Of a DNA stretch of 5,131 nt, positions 1-5,131 are shown one piece after another (the first letter of the stretch is position 1; every line of letters starts with the position of its first letter). The stretch lies in NCBI GenBank assembly GCA_947454585.1, contig CANGML010000144.1, forward strand, positions 1-5,131, given 5' to 3'. The DNA comes from Comamonadaceae bacterium. GTDB lineage: Bacteria > Pseudomonadota > Gammaproteobacteria > Burkholderiales > Burkholderiaceae_C. Below the pieces are notes generated by a model. It searched no databases. It was not told where the DNA came from and saw only the letters and a list, made by a program, of their open reading frames with translations. The position numbers and the translations under genes were made by a program.

Positions 1-8
1 CAACAAGC

Positions 9-33
9 ACAAAGCCCCACAAGGGGGCTTTGT
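9..33 (-). terminator. Probable intrinsic terminator of the DUF349 gene
   Basis: A perfect 10-bp stem (9-18 pairs with 24-33, ACAAAGCCCC against GGGGCTTTGT) encloses a 5-nt loop. It lies 38-62 nt past the stop codon of the minus-strand gene that ends at 71. Read on the minus strand, the stem ends in CTTTGT and is followed by a T-rich but interrupted tail (GCTTGTTG), so the U-tract is imperfect. The hairpin is nearly symmetrical and could also serve a plus-strand gene arriving from outside the window. The structure is seen directly; the terminator role is inferred from position and form. Confidence 0.7.
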
Positions 34-70
34 CGCTTATCGCTCGCGCACGCCTGATGCTGCAGCGCGA

Positions 71-2608
71 CTAGCGCTTGAGCAGCACCTTCAAAGCGGC
101 TTGCAAACGACGCGCCGCAGCCTCGTCATAGGCGCCACCTAAGACCTGGGCCGTATCAGCCGCCCACGTCATTTGTGGCGACGGGTCGTTGCGACGGGTC
201 AACATTTGCAGTTGCAAGGCACGACGCGCATCCATATGTGCGGCAGGTGTAGGCAGATCAGCCGCCACCTCCAAACGCAACAAAGGCGTGACAACATCCC
301 CCGAAGACGCCTCGCCCAAGGCTTGCGCCCAGTGCGTGCGTTGCGCGGGGGCCAGTTTGTTGCCGATGGCTTGAGCAGTGGGCATTTGCGACGCATCACG
401 CTTTTCCCAGGCATGCATCAGTTGCGTCAACACCTCGCCATGGGCCTGCGAGGCCAAGCGACGCAAGGCGTCTTGCGCGGATTCCAAGGCATGGCGCTGC
501 GCACGGAAAGCAGCATCGCCCAAGCGCGGGCCGCGCGGCGCAAAACCTTCACGGCCCCCCTCACGACCACCGTCGCGTGAAGGACGGTCGCCAAACTTGC
601 CGCCCGGTTTGCCATCGCGACCACGCCCTGCAGGTGCAGCCTCGGTGCGTTTTTGACCCGGTCGGTCGTCACCGCGCACAGCCACCACGGGACGTGGCGC
701 AGCTTTGGGTTTGGCATCTACTGGGCCGGACTCATCGCGGGCGTCTGACGACGCCGCTTCTGGTGCTGCCTCTGACGGCACTTCTGTCTGGCCTTCTGGT
801 TCAGCAGGTGGCGTCACGTCAGGCGTTGCGGGCTGACTCACCTCCACCGAGGGTGCCGCTTCTGGTACGGGCGTCGCCACCGCTTCGCCGCGTGCGATTT
901 TCTCTAAGGTCTGCATCGCTGCGCGAATCGCGCTGGCATCCCCTTTGGCGGTGGCGGAATCCAGGGCTTTGGCGGCGTCGAGCACCGCTTTGTCGTGTGG
1001 CGTGAGCGCAGATTGTGCTTGTTCACGCACGGATGATTTACGCGCAAACGCTTCATCAATCGGCTGGCGAAATGCGTCCCACAATTTTTGTTCTTGTTTG
1101 CGGTCCAACACTACGGCATGGGCCTCTTCTTGCCAACGCTGTTGCAGCGCTTTGACTGCATCAATACGCAAGGTGGGGGCAGCGCCAAGTGCTTGCGCCT
1201 CGGCGATCAAGGCTTGGCGTCGTGTCAAGCTGGCTTTTTGCATGGCCTCTAGGGGCTCGTGGGCCGCGTGAATGGCAGCTTTCCAAACGGGTTGTAACTC
1301 GGCGAACATCTTTTCGCTGAGGTGCCCACTCTCGCGCCAGCGTTGGGCAAACTGGTGCAACTGACGCGCCACGCCTTTCCAATCGGGGCCATTCGCATGC
1401 GCAACAGCCCAAGCTTTGACTTCCTCAATCAAAGCCAAGCGCTGTGCTTTGTGCGCTGCGGTTTGCGCGCGCGCTTCCTTCAGCCAGACATCGACCACTT
1501 CATGGGCACGGTTGCACGCGGCATCAAAGCGCTTCCACAGTGCGGGGTTGGGGGCTGCCTCTTTGTCGACTTTTTTCCATTGCTCGCGCAAGCCACGCAA
1601 GGTCTCTTGCATCTTGCGACCGCCCATGGCGGGGACACGAACCACCGCCTCAGCTTGGACGGGGGCCTCATCAGACGCCACCGTCTCAACGGGAGCAGGT
1701 TTAAACAAAGCCTCGGCTTGCATGACGAGCTCAAGACGTTTTTGATCGACCACTGCTTTGTCCGCTGTGGGCTTGACTTTGCGGGTGGCATCCACGCCGG
1801 CAGTTGGCTTGGGGGCTGAGACGGGGGCAGCCGCTTGCGGCAACACCTCGCCCCGGGCCAAACGAATTTGGTCAGCCCAAGCAGGCACAGCTGGCAAGGC
1901 TGCGGCGGCATCAGCTGCTGCTGCTTGCGTCAAAGCCAGCGCTTCACCAAAGGCTGTCCACACCGCTTGCACTTGCTGGGTACTGGTTTGCAAGGCGGGA
2001 GCAAACTTGGCATCCACACTCGACCATTGGGCATTGGCAGACAGGGCACTGGCTTGCGCCACCCATCGGTCCAAATCGGCCTGCAGGGCCTCGCGCTGGG
2101 CCAAGGCATCTTGCCAAGGTTTGGTCGACAGCACTTCAATGCGCTGGGCCAGCAAGACCGCGGCCTCGCGGTGCACTTGGGTCTGGTGTTGCAAATCCTC
2201 AATAGCTTTGACGCGCTCAGCCAAGGATGTTTTCAAGCTCGCCAGGGGCTCACGCGACAGAGGCGCGCCAGCTTTGGCGGCATCTCGTTGCCACCCCATG
2301 GCGTCGCCCAAGTGGATACGCGGGGCGTCACGCAAGGCCTCGCCTTTGGCCGCCCATTCCACAATCAATGCTTCTTGGTCCTTGGTACGACGCAGCTCAT
2401 CGAGCTTTTCACGCAGCACTTTGGCAGCGCCTTTGTCGCGATGGCTCATCTCGTCAAACACGGCTTGGAGTTGGCTCAGCGAGGGTTCGCTTGTGAGCCA
2501 GTCACGCAGGCGTGCGGCACGCTCGCCAGAGGTGGTCACGGTAAAAGCACCGCCCGTCAAGGTATCGAGGGCGGCGAGGTCAGTCGAGGTAGAAGAAGAA
2601 TCAGTCAC
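71..2608 (-). CDS. DUF349 domain-containing protein with Arg/Gly-rich segment, function unknown
   Basis: An 845-residue, mostly helical, Ala/Gln/Glu/Arg-rich soluble protein with no signal peptide or membrane segment. The N-terminal 250 residues are predicted-helical and coiled-coil-like. Three DUF349-type repeats with the characteristic spaced Trp and basic residues follow: about 335-370 (REQWKKVDKEA...LWKRFDAA), 410-453 (FAQRWRESGHL...VWKAAI) and 481-524 (LQQRWQEEA...LWDAFRQPID). Residues about 575-640 form an acidic Pro/Ala/Glu linker, and about 640-695 are rich in Arg, Gly and Asp (GRGRDGKPGGKFGDR, GGREGGREG). Residues about 696-845 form a further helical region. The start is GTG at 2606-2608: an in-frame TGA lies 9 nt upstream and the next Met is residue 54. 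No good Shine-Dalgarno precedes it. DUF349 proteins have no established function to my knowledge. The Arg/Gly tract suggests nucleic-acid, perhaps RNA, binding, but that is inference. It stands alone, divergent from the transglycosylase gene. Confidence 0.88.
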   Translation of the reverse strand: MTDSSSTSTDLAALDTLTGGAFTVTTSGERAARLRDWLTSEPSLSQLQAVFDEMSHRDKGAAKVLREKLDELRRTKDQEALIVEWAAKGEALRDAPRIHLGDAMGWQRDAAKAGAPLSREPLASLKTSLAERVKAIEDLQHQTQVHREAAVLLAQRIEVLSTKPWQDALAQREALQADLDRWVAQASALSANAQWSSVDAKFAPALQTSTQQVQAVWTAFGEALALTQAAAADAAAALPAVPAWADQIRLARGEVLPQAAAPVSAPKPTAGVDATRKVKPTADKAVVDQKRLELVMQAEALFKPAPVETVASDEAPVQAEAVVRVPAMGGRKMQETLRGLREQWKKVDKEAAPNPALWKRFDAACNRAHEVVDVWLKEARAQTAAHKAQRLALIEEVKAWAVAHANGPDWKGVARQLHQFAQRWRESGHLSEKMFAELQPVWKAAIHAAHEPLEAMQKASLTRRQALIAEAQALGAAPTLRIDAVKALQQRWQEEAHAVVLDRKQEQKLWDAFRQPIDEAFARKSSVREQAQSALTPHDKAVLDAAKALDSATAKGDASAIRAAMQTLEKIARGEAVATPVPEAAPSVEVSQPATPDVTPPAEPEGQTEVPSEAAPEAASSDARDESGPVDAKPKAAPRPVVAVRGDDRPGQKRTEAAPAGRGRDGKPGGKFGDRPSRDGGREGGREGFAPRGPRLGDAAFRAQRHALESAQDALRRLASQAHGEVLTQLMHAWEKRDASQMPTAQAIGNKLAPAQRTHWAQALGEASSGDVVTPLLRLEVAADLPTPAAHMDARRALQLQMLTRRNDPSPQMTWAADTAQVLGGAYDEAAARRLQAALKVLLKR

Positions 2609-2685
2609 AGGGTGGGCTCACAGTAAATTAGCGGTGATTGTCGCCGAGGCTTTAAAATTTTCGCCTAAACCTTATTTATAAATTT
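2609..2685. promoter_or_regulatory. Divergent intergenic region, presumed promoters for both flanking genes
   Basis: These 77 nt separate the start codons of two divergent genes and are far more AT-rich than their surroundings, especially 2651-2687. For the plus strand, TAAAAT at 2653-2658 resembles a -10 box (5 of 6), but the matching -35 region is poor. TATAAA at 2677-2682 is too close to the ATG to be a normal -10 for that start. There are two palindromes: AAAATTTT (2654-2661) and ATAAATTTAT (2678-2687), the latter overlapping the ATG. No convincing promoter could be assigned for the minus-strand gene. That promoters lie here is inferred from gene arrangement and composition, not from a clear consensus match. 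Confidence 0.5.
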
Positions 2686-3528
2686 ATGTCTATTCCCGCC
2701 ATCGCCCGACTACAGCTAGGTCTACGCACCTTTGCCCATGACGTGGCGCAAGGTTTTTTTGCCATTTCCCACAACGGCTTAGCCGTGCTGGGCCTGTCCC
2801 TGTTCTTTTTTGTCGTGGCGCTGACGGTGCGCCCCGACCTGCGCGTGATCACGGAAGCCAAGGTCATCAGTTGGTTGCAAGAGCGCCAATACGATGAACT
2901 GGGCATTGCCACCGATGCCGATGCCGTGGACCGCGCCACTGCTACCGACCCACGCGACCTGCCCAAACAGCAAGCCAATTTGGCCTATTGGCTCAGCAAA
3001 AAATACCGTGTCGCACCCGAACCTCTGAGCGCCTTGGTCTCAGAAGCTTATGACCTAGGGCCCGACAACCAGATCGAGCCCACCCTTATCTTGGCGGTGA
3101 TGGCCGTGGAGTCGGGCTTCAACCCCTTTGCACAAAGCAATGTGGGCGCGCAAGGCTTGATGCAGGTGATGACCAAGGTGCATGAGCAAAAGTACCAAGG
3201 CTTCGGCGGCACCTTGGCCGCATTTGACCCCGTTGCCAATGTGCGCGTGGGCGTGAACGTCCTCAAAGAGTGCATCAACCGATCAGGCAGCCTAGAGGGC
3301 GGCCTCAAGCTTTACGTGGGCGCTGGCAACCTCAAGGACGACCAAGGCTACGCCGCCAAAGTGTTGGCCGAAAACACCCGTCTGCAACAAGTGGCCAAAG
3401 GCGTCAAGGTGCCCATCACTCCCCCCCCCGCAACTGCCGCTGAGGCTGCCACGGCTCGCCTTGAAAGCCTCTGGGAAAAAGCCCAGCGCTTAGCCCCGTT
3501 CGGCAAGGACAACGAGGAAGCGCGGTAA
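2686..3528 (+). CDS. Membrane-anchored lytic transglycosylase, SLT domain
   Basis: A 280-residue protein predicted to cleave the MurNAc-GlcNAc bond of peptidoglycan from the periplasm. Residues about 31-48 form one hydrophobic segment (AVLGLSLFFFVVALTV) after a short N-terminal tail, so it is probably an inner-membrane-anchored protein with its catalytic domain outside the cytoplasm. The SLT (Slt70-like) domain spans about 115-230. The catalytic glutamate is E142 in AVMAVESGFNPFAQS, followed by the GLMQ motif at 157-160. The usual AYNAG motif appears as LYVGAG at 209-214. The C-terminal tail is Pro/Ala-rich and helical (245-280) and includes three prolines encoded by nine consecutive C. ATG 2686 is the only Met before the membrane segment, but no Shine-Dalgarno precedes it. 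The gene is divergent from the DUF349 gene, and its stop lies about 10 nt before the riboswitch of glyA. The family call is firm; the exact subtype and substrate preference cannot be read from the sequence. Confidence 0.9.
   Translation: MSIPAIARLQLGLRTFAHDVAQGFFAISHNGLAVLGLSLFFFVVALTVRPDLRVITEAKVISWLQERQYDELGIATDADAVDRATATDPRDLPKQQANLAYWLSKKYRVAPEPLSALVSEAYDLGPDNQIEPTLILAVMAVESGFNPFAQSNVGAQGLMQVMTKVHEQKYQGFGGTLAAFDPVANVRVGVNVLKECINRSGSLEGGLKLYVGAGNLKDDQGYAAKVLAENTRLQQVAKGVKVPITPPPATAAEAATARLESLWEKAQRLAPFGKDNEEAR
3421..3429 (+). repeat. Homopolymeric C9 tract inside the transglycosylase gene
   Basis: Nine consecutive C encode Pro246-Pro248 in the C-terminal tail, after the SLT domain. Gain of one C would bring TGA at 3441-3443 into frame; loss of one C would read on to TAG at 3491-3493. 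Either product would keep the catalytic domain but lose the native tail. The tract is seen directly; any slippage in the cell is speculation. Confidence 0.9.
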
Positions 3529-3538
3529 ACTCCTACCC

Positions 3539-3655
3539 GCGCGCAACTGGCGATAGGCGTGTGAGGCCCTGCCTCATACCGCTGACGTGGATGTATGACC
3601 ACTGGGAAGCGCGCAGCCTCTTTGACACAGAGGTGTTTTGCCGTTCGCCTGGGCA
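3539..3655 (+). promoter_or_regulatory. ZTP (pfl) riboswitch aptamer upstream of glyA
   Basis: This leader matches the conserved core of the ZTP/ZMP-sensing pfl RNA. P1 pairs GCGCGC 3539-3544 with 3609-3614. The conserved first junction AACTGGCGATA is at 3545-3555. P2 pairs GTGG 3587-3590 with CCAC 3599-3602 and is followed by the conserved TGGGAAGC (3603-3610). The signature 3' element CCGTTCGCCTGGGCA is at 3641-3655. GGCG 3549-3552 can pair with CGCC 3646-3649, which is the pseudoknot of this class. A linker hairpin (3617-3621 with 3629-3633) joins the two halves. The pfl class is known upstream of folate and purine genes, including glyA, purH, folD and fhs. It normally raises expression when ZTP/ZMP signals low 10-formyl-THF. 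An extra hairpin (3556-3583) is inserted before P2. A weak -10-like TAAACT (3526-3531) would place a transcript start near P1, but its -35 is poor. Confidence 0.9.
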
Positions 3656-3680
3656 GCCATCACTCCACCTTTTTCTAGGA
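3629..3680 (+). promoter_or_regulatory. Possible expression platform of the ZTP riboswitch
   Basis: Two candidate switching elements are visible. First, AGGTG 3631-3635 can pair with CACCT (cacc at 3666-3669 plus T3670), and this is followed by T-rich TTTTTCT. That resembles a weak terminator whose formation would disrupt both the linker hairpin and the CGCCTGGGCA element. Second, TAGGA 3676-3680, which holds the Shine-Dalgarno, is exactly complementary to TCCTA 3531-3535 just before P1, if the transcript starts early enough to include it. Each outer pairing is only 5 bp, so neither mechanism is established. Only the complementarities are seen directly. Confidence 0.3.
3677..3680 (+). promoter_or_regulatory. 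Shine-Dalgarno of glyA
   Basis: AGGA lies 8 nt before ATG 3689-3691, which is normal spacing. It fixes the glyA start there instead of at the in-frame TTG at 3638, which is inside the riboswitch. Confidence 0.75.
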
Positions 3681-3688
3681 CTGCCAGC

Positions 3689-4933
3689 ATGTACAACCGC
3701 AACCTCTTGATCGAACAAACCGACCCCGAGCTTTGGGCCGCCATTCAAGCCGAGAACGCGCGCCAAGAGCACCACATTGAGCTGATCGCCAGCGAAAACT
3801 ACGCCTCACCCGCGGTCATGCAAGCCCAAGGCTCGCAGCTGACCAACAAATACGCCGAAGGCTATCCAGGCAAGCGCTACTACGGCGGCTGCGAACACGT
3901 GGACGTGGCGGAGCAACTGGCCATCGACCGCCTGAAACAAATTTACGGCGCAGAGGCCGCCAACGTGCAACCGCATTGCGGTGCCTCGGCCAACGAGGCT
4001 GTGTTCCTCGCTTTCTTGAAACCCGGCGACACCATCTTGGGCATGAGCTTGGCCGAAGGCGGGCATTTGACCCACGGCATGGCACTCAATATGTCGGGCA
4101 AGTGGTTCAACGCCGTGTCTTACGGCTTGGATGCCAACGAAGCCATCGACTACGACGCGATGGAAGCCAAGGCCCGCGAGCACAAGCCCAAACTCATCAT
4201 TGCTGGCGCTTCTGCCTACAGCTTGCACATTGACTGGGCACGCTTTGCCAAAGTCGCCAAAGAAGTGGGCGCGATCTTCATGGTTGACATGGCGCACTAC
4301 TCAGGCTTGATCGCGGCTGGCGAGTACCCCAATCCCGTGCCTCACGCAGACGTGGTGACCTCCACCACCCACAAGAGCTTGCGCGGCCCACGCGGCGGCA
4401 TCATCTTGATGAAAGCCGAGCACGAAAAAGCCATCAACAGCGCCATCTTTCCCGGCCTGCAAGGCGGCCCGCTGATGCACGTCATCGCTGCCAAAGCCGT
4501 GGCTTTTAAAGAAGCCATGCAGCCCGAGTTCAAAGCCTACCAAGCCCAGGTGGTGAAAAACGCCCAAATCGTGGCCGACACACTCACTGCACGCGGCATG
4601 CGCATCGTCAGTGGCGGCACACAAAGCCACGTCATGTTGGTGGACTTGCGCTCCAAAAAAATCACCGGCAAAGAAGCCGAAGCCGCCTTGGGTGCCGCAC
4701 ACATGACGATCAACAAGAACGCCATCCCGAACGACCCCGAAAAACCCTTCGTCACCAGCGGCGTCCGCATTGGCACACCCGCGATGACCACACGTGGTTT
4801 CAAAGACGAGGAAGCCCGCATCACCGCCAACCTGATCGCCGACGTGTTGGACAACCCACACGACGAGGCCAACATCGCGGCCGTGCGTGCCAAGGTGCAT
4901 GCGCTGACTGCTAAGTTTCCTGTTTACAAGTAA
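3689..4933 (+). CDS. glyA: Serine hydroxymethyltransferase
   Basis: A 414-residue cytosolic PLP enzyme that interconverts serine plus THF with glycine plus 5,10-methylene-THF. It is the main source of one-carbon units for purine, thymidylate and methionine synthesis. Length and numbering follow E. coli GlyA (417 aa) closely. The PLP-binding lysine is K229 in [15 protein letters not shown]. Other conserved active-site positions are S35 (ELIASEN), E57 and Y65 ([14 protein letters not shown]), H126 (GGHLTHG), D200 and H203 (VDMAHYSG), and R360 (SGVRIGTPA), the expected carboxylate-binding arginine. The phosphate-loop segment reads HCGASAN (96-102) where E. coli has HSGSQAN; I recall this form from Comamonadaceae relatives but have not checked it. 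The start is set by an AGGA 8 nt upstream and by the alignment of [10 protein letters not shown] with family N-termini. Expression is probably controlled by the ZTP riboswitch just upstream. No frameshift or truncation is seen. Confidence 0.98.
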   Translation: MYNRNLLIEQTDPELWAAIQAENARQEHHIELIASENYASPAVMQAQGSQLTNKYAEGYPGKRYYGGCEHVDVAEQLAIDRLKQIYGAEAANVQPHCGASANEAVFLAFLKPGDTILGMSLAEGGHLTHGMALNMSGKWFNAVSYGLDANEAIDYDAMEAKAREHKPKLIIAGASAYSLHIDWARFAKVAKEVGAIFMVDMAHYSGLIAAGEYPNPVPHADVVTSTTHKSLRGPRGGIILMKAEHEKAINSAIFPGLQGGPLMHVIAAKAVAFKEAMQPEFKAYQAQVVKNAQIVADTLTARGMRIVSGGTQSHVMLVDLRSKKITGKEAEAALGAAHMTINKNAIPNDPEKPFVTSGVRIGTPAMTTRGFKDEEARITANLIADVLDNPHDEANIAAVRAKVHALTAKFPVYK

Positions 4934-4974
4934 CTGCTTAGCTTCGTCCTGAAAGTTTCTCTCCGGAAGGGCAC

Positions 4975-5042
4975 GGGTTGCAGGTGCGGCGGGCTCTTCA
5001 TGCTGGGGTACCAGAAATCATTGCCCGCCGCACCTACAACCC
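4975..5042. repeat. Near-perfect 20-bp inverted repeat, long hairpin
   Basis: Arms 4975-4994 and 5023-5042 pair at 19 of 20 positions; the only mismatch is C4981 against A5036. The 28-nt loop contains a smaller hairpin, CTGG 5003-5006 with CCAG 5011-5014 around GGTA, flanked by ATG (5000-5002) and CAT (5019-5021), which could also pair. It begins 41 nt after the glyA stop. No T-tract follows on the plus strand, so it is not a textbook intrinsic terminator. It could be a transcript-stabilising 3' hairpin, a REP-like or miniature inverted-repeat element, or the core of a small RNA. No flanking target duplication was found. The structure is certain; its role is unknown. Confidence 0.85.
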
Positions 5043-5064
5043 CCGCGATGTTGGTTAGAAATGG

Positions 5065-5124
5065 TTCGCTCGTTGCTTTACAACTTTGTCAGAGGAACCG
5101 GTCCGAGTGAGGTTTGCGAGCGAA
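5065..5124. repeat. Inverted repeat with 8-bp arms near the window end
   Basis: TTCGCTCG 5065-5072 is the exact reverse complement of CGAGCGAA 5117-5124, with 44 nt between. Smaller hairpins compete with it: GTTG 5072-5075 with CAAC 5081-5084, and TTTGC 5113-5117 with GCAAA 5125-5129. The window ends two bases later, so it cannot be seen whether a T-tract follows the last hairpin, which would make it a terminator for glyA. The arms are short enough that chance is possible. Confidence 0.4.
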
Positions 5125-5131
5125 GCAAAGC

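Larger units (their letters stand above)
4934..5131. other. Non-coding region after glyA with two inverted repeats
   Basis: I find no convincing reading frame, start signal or RNA gene in these 198 nt. The stretch holds a long inverted repeat (4975-5042) and a second one (5065-5124), described separately. Nothing resembling a classical stem plus U-tract terminator for glyA is visible. In related genomes I would expect nrdR or another housekeeping gene further on, but no start of one is visible before the window ends. Confidence 0.6.

Noticed and set aside
1758..2681. Long plus-strand open frames (307 and 263 residues) opposite the DUF349 gene
   Set aside because: They are antisense to a well-supported gene, are low-complexity and Cys/Ser/Arg-rich, show no family motif, and overlap each other in different frames. 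This is expected in GC-rich DNA with strong codon bias.
3638..3688. N-terminal extension of GlyA from TTG 3638 (17 extra residues)
   Set aside because: It would start inside the riboswitch 3' element, has no Shine-Dalgarno, and does not fit the family N-terminus. ATG 3689 with AGGA upstream fits.
3539..3688. Glycine or SAH riboswitch as the explanation for the glyA leader
   Set aside because: I do not see the conserved glycine-aptamer core or the SAH-class core, while the ZTP signature elements are present in the correct order.
4301..4900. A 199-residue minus-strand open frame inside glyA
   Set aside because: Its His/Gly/Val-rich translation has no recognisable domain, and it lies wholly antisense to the conserved glyA gene, so it is a codon-bias shadow.
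4975..5131. Integron attC site or insertion-sequence end
   Set aside because: There is no properly arranged GTTRRRY/RYYYAAC pair, no transposase or integrase fragment, and no target-site duplication flanking the inverted repeat.
4934..5131. A tRNA or small protein gene after glyA
   Set aside because: No cloverleaf with a T-loop consensus is found, and no short frame with a plausible ribosome-binding site and start codon.

Overview
The window looks like chromosomal DNA from a betaproteobacterium of the order Burkholderiales, most likely the family Comamonadaceae. The evidence is the GlyA sequence, moderately high GC with strong G/C third-position bias, and a SLT-type transglycosylase next to glyA. 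The family assignment is an inference from remembered sequence likeness, not a search. All three protein genes are complete and share one compositional style. I see no mobile element, tRNA, rRNA or CRISPR array.

Layout: (1) Positions 9-33 hold a perfect 10-bp GC-rich hairpin, probably the terminator of the gene that follows on the minus strand. (2) 71-2608 (minus) encodes an 845-residue helical protein with about three DUF349 repeats, then an acidic Pro/Ala linker, an Arg/Gly-rich segment and a C-terminal helical region. Its function is unknown. (3) 2609-2685 is a short, AT-rich divergent intergenic region. (4) 2686-3528 (plus) encodes a membrane-anchored lytic transglycosylase. (5) 3529-3688 is not empty spacer. 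It carries a ZTP (pfl) riboswitch aptamer at about 3539-3655, followed by a possible expression platform and a Shine-Dalgarno. (6) 3689-4933 (plus) encodes serine hydroxymethyltransferase, GlyA. (7) 4934-5131 has no recognisable gene but contains a near-perfect 20-bp inverted repeat and a second, weaker inverted repeat at the window edge.

The functional core is the riboswitch-glyA unit. ZTP/ZMP accumulates when 10-formyl-tetrahydrofolate is short. Sensing it upstream of glyA, which makes 5,10-methylene-THF from serine and THF, is a feedback link between purine synthesis and one-carbon supply. The aptamer carries an extra hairpin inserted between its conserved first junction and P2. The transglycosylase gene ends about 10 nt before the aptamer with no visible terminator, so glyA mRNA may come from its own promoter, from read-through, or from both. 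The DUF349 gene and the transglycosylase gene are divergent neighbours with no evident functional link to glyA.

I found no convincing undescribed multi-gene system. The items most worth checking are the inserted hairpin in the riboswitch, the long inverted repeat after glyA, the DUF349/Arg-Gly architecture, and the C9 tract in the transglycosylase gene.
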